DNA from: Pseudomonas sp. ADAK18
GTDB taxonomy: Bacteria; Pseudomonadota; Gammaproteobacteria; Pseudomonadales; Pseudomonadaceae
Length of the DNA stretch: 64,000 nt
Assembly: GCF_012935695.1 (NCBI RefSeq)
Contig: NZ_CP052859.1
Coordinates: forward strand, 2,893,001 to 2,957,000
Reading direction: 5' to 3'
This document shows, one piece after another, positions 27,738 to 37,336 of the stretch (the first letter of the stretch is position 1; each line of letters opens with the position of its first letter). A program made the translations under genes and the position numbers. A model generated the notes under the pieces. The model made no database searches. It worked only from the letters and a program-made list of their open reading frames with translations, and was not told where the DNA came from.

Positions 27738-28967
27738 ATGAAAAACCAGGTCGTCTGCGTGGGATTAATGTGTATCAGCTGTGCCAGTTTTGCGGTGGAA
27801 CCGGTCCCGTCCGAACCCGTGCGCAGCAATGCCGCCAATAAACCTTTTCCGCACATTGCCTGGAGCAGCGACGACGGCCAGAGCAGCCTGGATATCGGTG
27901 GCGCCTTGCGTACCAACTACCGTGACGAGCACTGGGACACCACCGAGAACAACGGGCGGTTCTTGTTCGACACCTTCCGTCTCGACGTGCAGGCCACCTA
28001 CAAAAATCTCTACAGCGACATCGGCTACTGGTTCCAGGACGATGGCAAGCGCTCCATCGATCGCGGCTTCGTGGCTTATCGGCTGAACGAGAATTCCAAC
28101 CTGCAACTGGGCGCGCCCTTCAAACCATTTGGCCTTGAGCCCTATCCACAATTTGGCTGGAGCTACCACATCCCGTTTTTCATGGGCTATGGCTCCAGCG
28201 CGGGCTCAGGCCTCAAATACAGCTACAAGGACCAGGACTGGGACGTGCAACTGGCCTACTTCCCACGCATGCTGCCCTCGGGCATTCGCTACTCACCGGA
28301 AGTCGGACGCTACGCAGACCTCGACAACAATGCCATCGCTTTTACCCAATCAGGCCAGGACAACGAAAAGCACAATCAACTCAACGCCCGGGTTGCCCGT
28401 CGCTTCACCAGCGGCGACTGGAAGACCGAAATCGGCGCCTCGCTGGCCACCGCCCAGCTGTACAACGCCACCACCAAGGATGACGGTGATTACTGGGCTG
28501 GCGGGCTCCACGCAATCATCAATAACGGCGCCTGGACTGTCACCACACAAGGCATTCGCTACGAGTACGACCCAAAAAACCCCGCCGGCGTCAGCAAAGA
28601 CTCGGTGCTCATGGGCGGTAACGGCCTGACCCCGGCCTACCTCATCGCCTCCAAAGCGACCATTGCTTCGTTGAATATCAGCTACGACATCAACACTCCG
28701 AAACTTGGCCAGTTGAAGAAGATCAAGCTCTACAACGACTACAGTCGGTTGATGAAAGACAAAAGCGGTTGGGATGACTCACAGATGTACACCGTCGGTG
28801 CGCAATTTCTGGCGATGCCGATCATGGCGTGGGTCGACTTTACCTGGGCCAAAAATGCCAACCCCTATGGTGGCGCGGAAAACGGTAGCGGCTTTACCAA
28901 TACCAGTTCGGTGGGCAGTAACGAGTGGTATTACCGCACCAACGTGAACATTGGGTATTACTTCTAG
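27738..28967 (+). CDS. outer-membrane porin of the catabolic cluster
   Basis: This 409-residue protein has a Sec signal (MKNQVVCVGLMCISCASFAV) and beta-strand-rich sequence with alternating hydrophobic residues. It ends in aromatic Phe (NIGYYF), as expected for BAM-inserted outer-membrane barrels. It resembles phosphate-selective O/P-like and other substrate-specific Pseudomonas porins. The start at 27738 follows AGGTGGGA. It lies downstream of the catabolic operon under similar upstream sites, so it probably admits the same substrate. Confidence 0.88.
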   Translation: MKNQVVCVGLMCISCASFAVEPVPSEPVRSNAANKPFPHIAWSSDDGQSSLDIGGALRTNYRDEHWDTTENNGRFLFDTFRLDVQATYKNLYSDIGYWFQDDGKRSIDRGFVAYRLNENSNLQLGAPFKPFGLEPYPQFGWSYHIPFFMGYGSSAGSGLKYSYKDQDWDVQLAYFPRMLPSGIRYSPEVGRYADLDNNAIAFTQSGQDNEKHNQLNARVARRFTSGDWKTEIGASLATAQLYNATTKDDGDYWAGGLHAIINNGAWTVTTQGIRYEYDPKNPAGVSKDSVLMGGNGLTPAYLIASKATIASLNISYDINTPKLGQLKKIKLYNDYSRLMKDKSGWDDSQMYTVGAQFLAMPIMAWVDFTWAKNANPYGGAENGSGFTNTSSVGSNEWYYRTNVNIGYYF

Positions 28968-29132
28968 CGTTGGCGAATGGGTAGTTATGTGACGCGAGTG
29001 GCGTGGGATTGGGCTTGGATCGCCTTGCTGACACGGGTCACGACAGCGGCGTTGCACCGCTCTCGCAAAGGCCCGCGATGAACAAGACCCTGCCTGACAC
29101 TCTCCAAGCGCACGCCGCACCGCCCGGTTTGT

Positions 29133-30536
29133 TCAGGCGAGGATATTGCGGGCCTCGCGCCACCCCGATACCAACGCACCGTGCACGGTGCCACTCATCT
29201 CAAGGCTGGTCGCTTCGCCCGCGAAGTGAAGCCGATCAGCAATCGAGTCCCCCAGCGCCGACCGGTCCCTGGAAGACGAGCCAACCGCCGGATACGAATA
29301 GCTGCCCCGCGCATAAGGATCCGACGCCCAGCGGGTGCGACGGTAGGCGCTGGGCTCTGGAATATCGGGGCCATAGAGCGTGCACAGCACCTTCATCGCA
29401 GCGTGTACGGCCTCGGCATCACTCATGCCCTCGATGCGGCGAGCAACATCCGCGCCGTAGAGCGAGCACAAAATCGGCGAGTGGGTGACGCGCGCAAGAT
29501 TGAACCAGTTGGACCAGGCGCCGTCCTGGTCGCTTTGCCAGGAGATGATGTTGGTGTCGTCCCAAAAGACCTTGGGGAAGCGCAGGAACAGCTTGTCATA
29601 GACGCCCATGCCGAGGCGCTCGATGGCTTGCTGCTTTCTCGCAGGCAACGCCGGGGTGAATCTCACATTGCCGTGTTTCAGCACACCGAGCGACAACGTC
29701 ACGATCACTCTGTCAGCGCTGAACGTGCCCTGATCCGTGGTGATCGTGACTGCGGTGTCATCGTATTGAATCTCTGACACCACCTGATTGAGGCGTACAT
29801 CGATTCCCTGCGCCAGACGCTCGGGGATTTGCAGGTAACCTTCGGGAAATACGACCTCATGGCCGTCAAATTCAATACCTTCATCCAGGCCCCAGGCGGC
29901 GAGGTGTGCGAGCTCGGCACCGTCGTCGTCCTGCACCATCCGGCTTGCGTCCTCGAACACATCGCGACCTCGTTCGCCGTCAATGCGCAGCTTTTTCAAC
30001 GCACGGTTGAAGGCCTCTTCGGCTGACAGGGATCGTGGTGCGTCCTCAATCATCTCCCACACCAGCGCTTGCACCGCGTCGATGTCTTCGTCCAGTTGCT
30101 TGAGCGCTGTTGCAGACAGCAGCATGCCAGCCTGGTCATAGAGCGTCACGTCGTGGCTGGTCATCAGTGTGCCGGCGTCGAATACGGTGGTTTTGATGCC
30201 CATTTCTTGCGCCAATCTGGCGACCGGGTTCTGGTTGACCCCGTGAATCCAGGACGCGCCGAGATCGATTGGCGCATCGCCCCACGCTCGCTCGGTCCAG
30301 ATTCGCCCGCCGATTCTGTCCCTGGCCTCCAGCACAGTCACCGTATGGCCTGCATCGGACAACATTCGGGCGGCGGCGAGGCCCGAAATTCCGGCGCCGA
30401 TGATCAGCACCGAATCCTTCCTGGCGCGATTGGTTTTTGTGCCCGAGTCTTGCGCCACGCTGGTGTTTGCACCGGCGATTGAGGCCGTCATAGCGCTAAG
30501 CGCCATCAGCGCCTGGCGTCGGGTAAGGGTTATCAT
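29133..30536 (-). CDS. flavin monoamine oxidase family protein, exported
   Basis: This 467-residue protein has a twin-arginine-like N-terminus (TRRQALMALSAMTASIAGA), an FAD-binding motif GAGISGLAAARMLSDAG (about residue 45), and IGGRIWTE. The C-terminal LHFAGEATS segment is the usual FAD-contact of amine oxidases. It probably oxidises a primary amine or polyamine in the periplasm. I start at 30536 with GAGG just upstream; the earlier frame covers the operator. It is divergent from the TetR gene. Confidence 0.9.
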   Translation of the reverse strand: MITLTRRQALMALSAMTASIAGANTSVAQDSGTKTNRARKDSVLIIGAGISGLAAARMLSDAGHTVTVLEARDRIGGRIWTERAWGDAPIDLGASWIHGVNQNPVARLAQEMGIKTTVFDAGTLMTSHDVTLYDQAGMLLSATALKQLDEDIDAVQALVWEMIEDAPRSLSAEEAFNRALKKLRIDGERGRDVFEDASRMVQDDDGAELAHLAAWGLDEGIEFDGHEVVFPEGYLQIPERLAQGIDVRLNQVVSEIQYDDTAVTITTDQGTFSADRVIVTLSLGVLKHGNVRFTPALPARKQQAIERLGMGVYDKLFLRFPKVFWDDTNIISWQSDQDGAWSNWFNLARVTHSPILCSLYGADVARRIEGMSDAEAVHAAMKVLCTLYGPDIPEPSAYRRTRWASDPYARGSYSYPAVGSSSRDRSALGDSIADRLHFAGEATSLEMSGTVHGALVSGWREARNILA

Positions 30537-30587
30537 GTTTGCCTCGTGATGGACTCTATTTACGTTAAAATTACCCATAATGACCAA

Positions 30588-30607
30588 ATGGTACATATTT
30601 GTACCAT
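30588..30607. promoter_or_regulatory. TetR operator between amine oxidase and TetR genes
   Basis: Perfect 8-bp inverted repeat ATGGTACA-TATT-TGTACCAT with a 4-bp spacer, located between the divergent starts at 30536 and 30636. Size and placement fit a TetR dimer site that would control both genes. Confidence 0.7.
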
Positions 30608-30635
30608 AAAGAACAAATCAGGAAACTTTACATCC

Positions 30636-31196
30636 ATGTCCCGTGATCAGAAGAGAGAAGCCGTCCTGGACGCCGCCGCGGCGGTGTATGCACGTGACCG
30701 CAGCGCATCGATGCAGCAAATCGCGGCCTCGGCGGGCATCAGTCGCACGACGCTCGTGCGCCATTTCCCCACCCGTGAGGACTTGGTTGCGGCGCTTATT
30801 GATCGTGTTTTGAATGACGCCACGGCGGTCCTGGACCAGGCGCAACTGGAAGACGGCGACCTTGAACGGGGCCTGGCCTGCCTGACCGAGAATTTCAGGA
30901 CGCTTGGGCAGGTGTGGGGAGTCGGCTACGGCCTGGGCTATGGCTGGTCGCATATCGAAACCTTGCTGTCCGACCTGGCAGCGCGGGTCGAAACCATTGA
31001 TGCACGGCTCGTTGCATTCTTTGAGCGCGGTCAGCAGGCCGGGCTGTTTCGCCGGGATCTTCCGGCTGCCTGGATGACGGGTGCGTTTCAGGGGCTGTGT
31101 GAAACCACGTCGGACCTGATCGACGATGAGTCGATGGGCAAACGCCAAGGGCCCGAGTTTCTAATCTCGATCTTCCTGAACGGCGCAAGTGTGTGA
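30636..31196 (+). CDS. TetR/AcrR family transcriptional regulator
   Basis: About 186 residues from the ATG at 30636, which follows AGGAAAC. The N-terminal helix-turn-helix contains SMQQIAASAGISRTTLVRHFPTR (residues about 24-46) and the C-terminal ligand-binding domain is variable. It probably represses the divergent amine oxidase and itself through the palindrome at 30588. The upstream extension to 30546 would place the operator inside the gene and is less likely. Confidence 0.9.
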   Translation: MSRDQKREAVLDAAAAVYARDRSASMQQIAASAGISRTTLVRHFPTREDLVAALIDRVLNDATAVLDQAQLEDGDLERGLACLTENFRTLGQVWGVGYGLGYGWSHIETLLSDLAARVETIDARLVAFFERGQQAGLFRRDLPAAWMTGAFQGLCETTSDLIDDESMGKRQGPEFLISIFLNGASV

Positions 31197-31230
31197 CGCG
31201 TCGCTCCAAACTGGCGAAGTGAAACCCTTG

Positions 31231-31335
31231 TAGGAGCTGTCGAGCCCTGGCGAGGCTGCGATAGCGGTGGGCCAGGCAACATCAATGTTTGGTGCCGACG
31301 TCATCGCAGCCTCGATAAAGCTCGACAACTCCCAC
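31231..31335. repeat. 105-bp hairpin repeat, copy 2
   Basis: Same arms and centre as the repeat at 1608: left arm begins TAGGAGCTGTCGAGCCCTGG and the right arm ends CTCGACAACTCCCAC. This copy has decayed: the right inner arm reads CTCGATAAAGCTC instead of the fully complementary sequence, and three bases are missing in the centre. Confidence 0.8.
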
Positions 31336-31404
31336 AGTTGATCTTCGTGGCCTTGAGTTGGGGGTTTGCTTAATAGAGCTGTAAGACCTTGAAAAGCACG
31401 CCCC

Positions 31405-32133
31405 TTAGAACGTCTTGCTGGCACTGGCCACGACAGTGGCCGTGCACAGGTCGCCATAGCCGTACCAGCCCGCGCACTCGCTTTTCGACAGGTCGGTATC
31501 GATGTAGCTAAGGCCCCAGGTCACGCCCACGAAATCATGGGTCAAGGCGACTTCCCACTCGTGGTAGGAATCACGTGTATTGCCACGGCTCGACCAAAAC
31601 GCCGGATCCTTAACGTCGTTGTGCCCATAACGCAGTTTCAAGCCGACTTCACCTGGCAAAGTCGTGGTGTAGCCAAGGTAGGTGTAGAGGGTGGACTGGT
31701 GGTCACCAAAGGCGTTCGGCGTATCGCGGGAGTAATAGGCGCCGAGCTGCACGCCATAGGTGTCGAGGATCGCGTAGAGCTCGCTCAGGTTGAACTGGCT
31801 TTCCTTGGGATAGCTGTACTTGATGTAGCCCAGATCGAGGCTGACGGCTTCGGTCATCTGCCAGTTGTAGCCCGCGTAGTATTCAAATTCTTCACGCGTC
31901 TTGAAGTCATCGCCAAAATCGACATTCGAGGTCCAGACGCCGGCATACAGACCGCTGCTATGCAGCAACGTGACGCCCGCCTGCACCGCCGGATCACCCA
32001 GGGTCTGCGAGATGCCACGGGTGCGATAGTCGCTGACGGCGGCCAGGCTGACCTGCAAGTTGAAGTCATCATTGAGTGGTAGCGCTTGCGTGGTCAGTGG
32101 CACCAGCACAAGAAAGACTGAGAGTGCTTTCAT
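31405..32133 (-). CDS. TorF family putative porin
   Basis: This 242-residue, Sec-exported protein has a signal ending near TTQALPL and alternating beta-strand sequence. It contains SLAAVSDYRTRGISQTLGDPA, the hallmark of TorF/TIGR02001 proteins, a widespread outer-membrane family of unknown role. The C-terminus ends in Phe. It lies between the REP hairpin and an amidohydrolase encoded on the same strand, with a 94-bp gap to that gene, so co-transcription is possible. Confidence 0.88.
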   Translation of the reverse strand: MKALSVFLVLVPLTTQALPLNDDFNLQVSLAAVSDYRTRGISQTLGDPAVQAGVTLLHSSGLYAGVWTSNVDFGDDFKTREEFEYYAGYNWQMTEAVSLDLGYIKYSYPKESQFNLSELYAILDTYGVQLGAYYSRDTPNAFGDHQSTLYTYLGYTTTLPGEVGLKLRYGHNDVKDPAFWSSRGNTRDSYHEWEVALTHDFVGVTWGLSYIDTDLSKSECAGWYGYGDLCTATVVASASKTF

Positions 32134-32227
32134 AGGTATCTCTTATTTTTATAAGTGAGCGGGGACATTCGGGCACGGCGTTGCCCCTCGCAGTGCGAGA
32201 GGCTTGGCTGTTCAGGAGGGATCGATG

Positions 32228-33970
32228 TCAGGACGCGGGCGCGTAGACCTGTTTGCCCGCGAAGAAGGTTTTCAGCACCTTGGTGTCGAACAGTTCGTCG
32301 TCGCTGACCTTGAACACATCGCGATCAAGGATGATCAGGTCGGCTTGTTTGCCAGGTGCCAGCGAGCCAATCTGCTGGTCCAGGCGCAGGGCTTTGGCGG
32401 CGTTGAGGGTGTAGGCGTAGAACATGGTCTGGCGGTCAATACTTTCCTTGGCGTTCAACACCCCGAGCGGACCTTTTCGCGTGCTGGCTTGAGCAATGGC
32501 ATTCCACGGGTTGGGGCTGGACACCGGCCAATCACTGGCCCCGGCAATCATGGCGCCGGCTTTATGCAAGGACTGCGCGGGATACTGGTAACGGTAGGCA
32601 AACGCGCTGACATAGGGTTTGACCAGCTTCACCGTGTAGTCCTCACCGGTGGCCCAGAGCAGTTGCATGGAGGCAATCACCCCAAGCTGCTTGAAGCGTG
32701 GAAACTCCTTGGGGTTGACCAACTGCAGGTGGCTGATGCTATGGGGCATTGGCGTGGGATTAAGCTTGCGGGCATATTCAAAGCCATTGAGTGACTCACG
32801 GACCGCGCGGTCGCCAACGGCATGCATGTGTACGATCCAGTCGCGCTTTTCCGCTGCCACCACCAACTCGCCAAAGTGCGCCGGGTCGATGAGCAACTGA
32901 CCGCTTTTCAGGCTGTTTTTGAACGGGTCGATCACCGCAGCAGTTTGCCCTGGAAACTCCATGATGCCGTCTGCGAAAACCTTGATACCGGGGAAGGTCA
33001 GGTTGGGCACGCCCTCGAACTTCTTCATCACCTTGGCCAGTACTTCCAGGTCGGCCGGCTTGCTTTTCGGATTGGTGATCAGCAACGCCGCGACATGCGC
33101 GCTGAGCTCGCCCTTCTCCGCCAGTTCGCGGTAGAGCGGCAGCACACCGTAACTCTGCTCCGTTGCCGTGAAATCAAACAGCGAATCGCCTTGGCCGGCA
33201 TTCGACGCTGCGTCCATCCAGGCGGTGACGCCATATTGATTATTGACCTGCACCGCCAGGCGGGCGGCCTTCAACATCACCTCAGGGCCGGGCGCGGGAA
33301 TCTGGCTGCGCACCTGGTCCCAACGCGACTCGGCAAAATAACCATTGGGAGTGAAGTCCACCTCGTGGCCCACGTAACCGATCTCCGCTTCCGGCAGGCT
33401 TTTTACCAGCGCAGCATCGATTTTCAGGCGCTTGAGCATGGCGTTGTTGGCCCAGCCGGTATGACCGTCAATCCCACTCAGCACCAGCGGCTGTTCGGCC
33501 CAACGGCCCTGATTGAAACGCTTGCCAAGCGCCTTGCTCTGTTGCCAATACGCCGAGCTGACCCCAGCAATGCTGATCACGTCCCCTGCCCTCGCGTTGC
33601 CCGCCTGGTCCTGTTCGATGATCCACTGCTCAAGCGCGGGTAGTGGTTTGACCTCGTCCAGCAAGTTCGCGCCCAGGCTGTCAAAGGCTGCGACCACCGG
33701 ATGGCTATGGCTATCAATCATGCCCGGCATCAGCACCTTGCCGGCCAAATCGATGCGTTGTGTATGGTCGTCGGCCAAGGCCGTGATCTCGGCATCGCTG
33801 CCCACTTTAAGAATCTTGCCGTCTTGCACTGCCACCGCCTGAACCAATTCTTGACCGGATTCGGCGGTGAACACCTTGCCGTTGAACAGTACAAGGTCAG
33901 CGGCGGCCATCGCTTGCACCGAGGAAAACGCCACAGCGACGGCCAACAGGCTTGGAATAAATCGTTGCAT
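32228..33970 (-). CDS. amidohydrolase (YtcJ-like), exported
   Basis: This 580-residue protein has a signal peptide (AVAVAFSSVQAMAAA) and an amidohydrolase-3 fold. Metal-binding regions are visible: MIDSHSHPV (about residue 83) and later HMHAVGDRAV; near the end there is KQADLIILDRDVF. YtcJ-like enzymes are broad metal-dependent hydrolases whose substrates are mostly unknown. An export signal suggests activity on an extracellular amide or ester. Confidence 0.88.
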   Translation of the reverse strand: MQRFIPSLLAVAVAFSSVQAMAAADLVLFNGKVFTAESGQELVQAVAVQDGKILKVGSDAEITALADDHTQRIDLAGKVLMPGMIDSHSHPVVAAFDSLGANLLDEVKPLPALEQWIIEQDQAGNARAGDVISIAGVSSAYWQQSKALGKRFNQGRWAEQPLVLSGIDGHTGWANNAMLKRLKIDAALVKSLPEAEIGYVGHEVDFTPNGYFAESRWDQVRSQIPAPGPEVMLKAARLAVQVNNQYGVTAWMDAASNAGQGDSLFDFTATEQSYGVLPLYRELAEKGELSAHVAALLITNPKSKPADLEVLAKVMKKFEGVPNLTFPGIKVFADGIMEFPGQTAAVIDPFKNSLKSGQLLIDPAHFGELVVAAEKRDWIVHMHAVGDRAVRESLNGFEYARKLNPTPMPHSISHLQLVNPKEFPRFKQLGVIASMQLLWATGEDYTVKLVKPYVSAFAYRYQYPAQSLHKAGAMIAGASDWPVSSPNPWNAIAQASTRKGPLGVLNAKESIDRQTMFYAYTLNAAKALRLDQQIGSLAPGKQADLIILDRDVFKVSDDELFDTKVLKTFFAGKQVYAPAS

Positions 33971-34096
33971 CGGAACACTCTCTTGTTTTTATTGGGCGGC
34001 TTGGGATGGGAATACCCTATAGAGAGTGACCAGAGAACGGACCTCCACAAATGAGGAGGGGTAAGGCAATCAGCTGAAATACCGAGATGGGCAACG

Positions 34097-35101
34097 CTAA
34101 TCGCGACGAGCAACGGATCGCAGCACGGAACCTAGCTCCACTTTGCTTTTAACCCCCAGTTGCAGGTAGCAATTACGCAGGTAGGTACGCACCGTCGCCG
34201 GGCTCAACGAGAGCATTTTGGCGATTTCCTTGTAAGAGTGGCCGGCGGCAAACAGCATCGCCGCCGTGCGCTCCCGTGGCGCAAGCCCCGCTGCGCGCGA
34301 CGGCACCTCAAGTGACAGAATCACATGCTCGGCATTCGGGCTGAGCGTCAATGACAAGCGGCCCAGGCGCACCACGCCCGGTGCATTGTGCAGCTGGGCA
34401 ATCACCTGCTCAGGCAGCATTGAACCGCTCCAGTCGGGTAATTCACGCTCAATGGCTGCACACAGCCTGGCCCCTACGTACAACAGACTGCCGTCCATAC
34501 GGGCGACACCGAAATCGGTCGCCCCGTTGTCGGTGTCAAAACGGATCATGTCTTGCACTTGAAACCGCCACAGCTGCAACAGGTGATCGCAGAAGGCCGA
34601 AAACAAACTGTCCTCGGTCTCATTGAATGCCGGCGCATCAATTCCACGGTAGAGACAGACGAAGAACAACAAGCCACTTTCAGGCAGCTCGAAGGTGATG
34701 TTCATCAGGTGGTAGAGGTCATGGCGCCGTGCAAACACATTCACCTGCTCATCCGGATCGGTGAACTCGCTGTCGCGCAAGACCTTGCCCGTTTGGTTCA
34801 GCGCGTCATGGGCGAAACTGTCGCGCCCGGCAATCGTGCTCCATTCAGCGGCAAATGATTCGGGCAGATTGATGCGCCCATGCATCCAGCTTTGCGGCGC
34901 AGCCTTTGCTCCCGTGCTGGACATCTCGCCCCACCAGGCCGAAGTGAACGGCACCAGTTGACGAAATGTCTGCAGGCCATCGGCAATGAAATGAGAGCCC
35001 CCGCGTGATCGAGCAAGGCGGGCAAGCTCGAGCACGCAAAAATTGAATACGTTGAGCATTTCCAGCAGTGGCTTGACACTGTAGTCATCACCCTCCTCCA
35101 T
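34097..35101 (-). CDS. LuxR family transcriptional regulator
   Basis: This protein of about 334 residues has a C-terminal LuxR helix-turn-helix, GHSYKEIAKMLSLSPATVRTYL, and no response-regulator domain. The N-terminal two thirds lack a recognised autoinducer-binding motif. I use the ATG at 35101; the earlier TTG is possible. It lies between the amidohydrolase and the serralysin gene, on the same strand, and may regulate either. Confidence 0.85.
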   Translation of the reverse strand: MEEGDDYSVKPLLEMLNVFNFCVLELARLARSRGGSHFIADGLQTFRQLVPFTSAWWGEMSSTGAKAAPQSWMHGRINLPESFAAEWSTIAGRDSFAHDALNQTGKVLRDSEFTDPDEQVNVFARRHDLYHLMNITFELPESGLLFFVCLYRGIDAPAFNETEDSLFSAFCDHLLQLWRFQVQDMIRFDTDNGATDFGVARMDGSLLYVGARLCAAIERELPDWSGSMLPEQVIAQLHNAPGVVRLGRLSLTLSPNAEHVILSLEVPSRAAGLAPRERTAAMLFAAGHSYKEIAKMLSLSPATVRTYLRNCYLQLGVKSKVELGSVLRSVARRD

Positions 35102-35207
35102 GGTTCCCAATTCCGTCTGATGGTCGGCGGGCTGAGGTTACCATTGGGCCGCGCTGGAAACATCGACGATGTCGATCACCCACAAACCCTCGATGCAATG
35201 CGCATAC

Positions 35208-35245
35208 AAAAAAAGCGAAGCCATTAATCTGGCTTCGCCTTTTTT
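35208..35245 (-). terminator. rho-independent terminator after the serralysin gene
   Basis: Stem GCGAAGCC (35215-35222) and GGCTTCGC (35231-35238) with A-rich and T-rich flanks on both sides (AAAAAAA / CTTTTTT). It can work in both directions and lies just downstream of the serralysin stop. Confidence 0.9.
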
Positions 35246-35268
35246 CTACCTCTTACTCCCGGTTTAAC

Positions 35269-36684
35269 TCAGGCGACGATATCGGTCATTGCGGCCTGCC
35301 CAACGGTGCCTACCGCAAAATCCACCAGGCCACTGCCGGTGAGGTCGACCATCAGGCTGGTCTGATCAGTCTCCTGGAAGTAGGTCAGGATGGCGTCGCC
35401 GGCATGGCCGGTGAAGCCGCTCACGAAGTTCAACGTCGCGTTAACCGAAGCGAACATGCCAGACAGGTCAATTTTGTCCTCTCCACTGGTGAAGTCCATG
35501 ATCCAGGCCGGTGCTGTCATCGTCGAGTCGCTGGCCTGGCCGAACACGAACGTGTCTGCACCGGCACCGCCCCACAATGAATCCCCGCCGCCACCGCCAT
35601 AGAGGATGTCGTTCCCGGCACCGCCCTCGAGGATATTGGCAGCCGAATTGCCAATCAGCAGATCGTCGCCTGCGCCACCGATGGCGTTCTCCAGCGTCAC
35701 CCCATGAGCAATAGAGACATTACCCACCAGCCCACCCACATCGGAGAACGAACCCGCATTGAGGTTGATTTTCTGGCTCTGGCTGAAACCGGAAAAGTCC
35801 AGGGTGTCGTTGCCGCCGCCGTCCCACACCGAGAACACCAGCTTGTCGCTGGAGGTGTTTGCCGTGTAGAAGTCGCGGCCGGTGTTCGAGTTGAAACCGT
35901 AAACGGTATTGCCGTCGCGGGTATCCAGGTTGGCCCCGTAGAGCTTTTGGATCGCCACGATGTCGTCCATCAACGGTGCGGACGAATAGGCACCACTGAA
36001 GTTCTGCTGGGTATTACTTTCGCTCCAGTAACTCATGAGGCTATAGCCACGCGTGTCCTCGGCATAAGTGACATCGTTGTACGTCGGGTTACCGTTGCCG
36101 GCGTTGTAGTTGCCGGGATGGGACAAGCCCAGGGAGTGACCGATTTCGTGGGTCAGGGTCTGCCGACCGTAGTTGCCGTTGTCCGGGGTGGTGTTGGTCT
36201 GATATTGATCATTGACCATGTACCAGGATTGGCCGTCGCGCGAACCACCGGTTGGCAAATAGGCGAAGGCTGCGCCACCGGCAAAGCTGCTGTAGTTACC
36301 AAACGTCAGCTGACCATCGACATCCTCAGGAGCGTCGGTGAAGGTCACATTGGCCACATCAGACCAGGACTGGAGGGCAAGTACTGCCTGAGCTTTTTGC
36401 AGCGCGCTGAATTCGCTGAAAGTCCCCAGGGCCGGGTTAAAGTCCGCAGGTTTTGAGGTCAGGAACGTGTAGCTAAGGCTGATCTTGCCGTCGCCGCTCT
36501 GATCGTGCCAGCTCGCGCCTTTACGCAGCAATTCGTCCGCAGCCTGATCGGCGGTGAACGACGGTTTACCGTTCACCAGATCGACACCGCCGCGATCATA
36601 CCCATGGCTGAAACTGTCGACCTGGTCGTAGGCCTTGCTGCTCTGGCCGACAGAAGAAAACACCTTCTCTTTTAGCTTTGACAT
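35269..36684 (-). CDS. serralysin-family zinc metalloprotease (AprA-like)
   Basis: The 471-residue protease has the zinc motif [13 protein letters not shown] (about residue 180) followed by the Met-turn SLMSYWSES. The C-terminal half has calcium-binding RTX nonapeptides ([20 protein letters not shown]) and a type I secretion C-terminus ending DIVA. Such enzymes are secreted by AprDEF-type exporters. No aprDEF or aprI inhibitor gene is visible nearby. I prefer the ATG at 36684, 6 bp from AAGGA, over the one at 36690. Confidence 0.93.
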   Translation of the reverse strand: MSKLKEKVFSSVGQSSKAYDQVDSFSHGYDRGGVDLVNGKPSFTADQAADELLRKGASWHDQSGDGKISLSYTFLTSKPADFNPALGTFSEFSALQKAQAVLALQSWSDVANVTFTDAPEDVDGQLTFGNYSSFAGGAAFAYLPTGGSRDGQSWYMVNDQYQTNTTPDNGNYGRQTLTHEIGHSLGLSHPGNYNAGNGNPTYNDVTYAEDTRGYSLMSYWSESNTQQNFSGAYSSAPLMDDIVAIQKLYGANLDTRDGNTVYGFNSNTGRDFYTANTSSDKLVFSVWDGGGNDTLDFSGFSQSQKINLNAGSFSDVGGLVGNVSIAHGVTLENAIGGAGDDLLIGNSAANILEGGAGNDILYGGGGGDSLWGGAGADTFVFGQASDSTMTAPAWIMDFTSGEDKIDLSGMFASVNATLNFVSGFTGHAGDAILTYFQETDQTSLMVDLTGSGLVDFAVGTVGQAAMTDIVA

Positions 36685-36690
36685 AGACAT

Positions 36691-37336
36691 CCTTGTTATC
36701 TAATTGCTGAGGAAAATCCAATAGGCGACACCAATCCTTCGAAAAGAACCGGTCGCTCACTTCATGGGAGGCGCGATAAAACTGGCATAGCGCGTAACTT
36801 GCCGTCTAATTTAATTATTAATTAGTTGCCAGCAAGTCTCTTAAACACTGTCAACGCGTTATTCGGGTTCCATCAATGGAGTGGCAATGGGTCTTGAGCC
36901 GTATTTCATCACTTCGATGAGGGTAAAGACTGTCAGGTCCTGCACTTACTGTTGTGGGATGACAAGAAAGTTCATGGGGACTGGATAGATGTGTTTTGCC
37001 CATACATGTGTGGTTTGTCCTCTATATCGGGGGCAAACAGCACGCTTGAAAATGAATTTATTTGTTACAAAATAGACGAACAGACCTTACACAAGCAGCC
37101 CGTTAGTCGACAAAAAACGCTGCCCGGGCAGAGGCTGGGGCAAGTACCGCTGATACCAGCCATGCATGGCTGAAAGGGAAAGCAAGCCTACCCAACGCTC
37201 GGCCCGGTCACGGAGAAACCATTTGTTACAAGTGACACCTTGGCAACCAAAGAACTTTGAGCTTTGCGCCTGCTCTTAAACCCTAGACGCCTTTTATACC
37301 GTGAGCGTCAAATCACCACCTGTCGAGGTTCAGAAA
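36691..37336. other. long non-coding gap upstream of the serralysin gene
   Basis: A 646-bp region with no gene I can support. It includes an AT-rich interrupted palindrome CTAATT/AATTAG (36806-36825) nested within a wider CTTG/CAAG pair, a possible binding site for the serralysin promoter. A 73-codon frame at 36952 has no ribosome site and no recognisable protein pattern. A promoter for the glycine-zipper gene should lie at the right end. Confidence 0.4.

Noticed and set aside
36952..37173. 73-codon frame in the gap before the glycine-zipper gene
   Set aside because: No ribosome site, no recognisable pattern, and low-complexity context; treated as non-coding.
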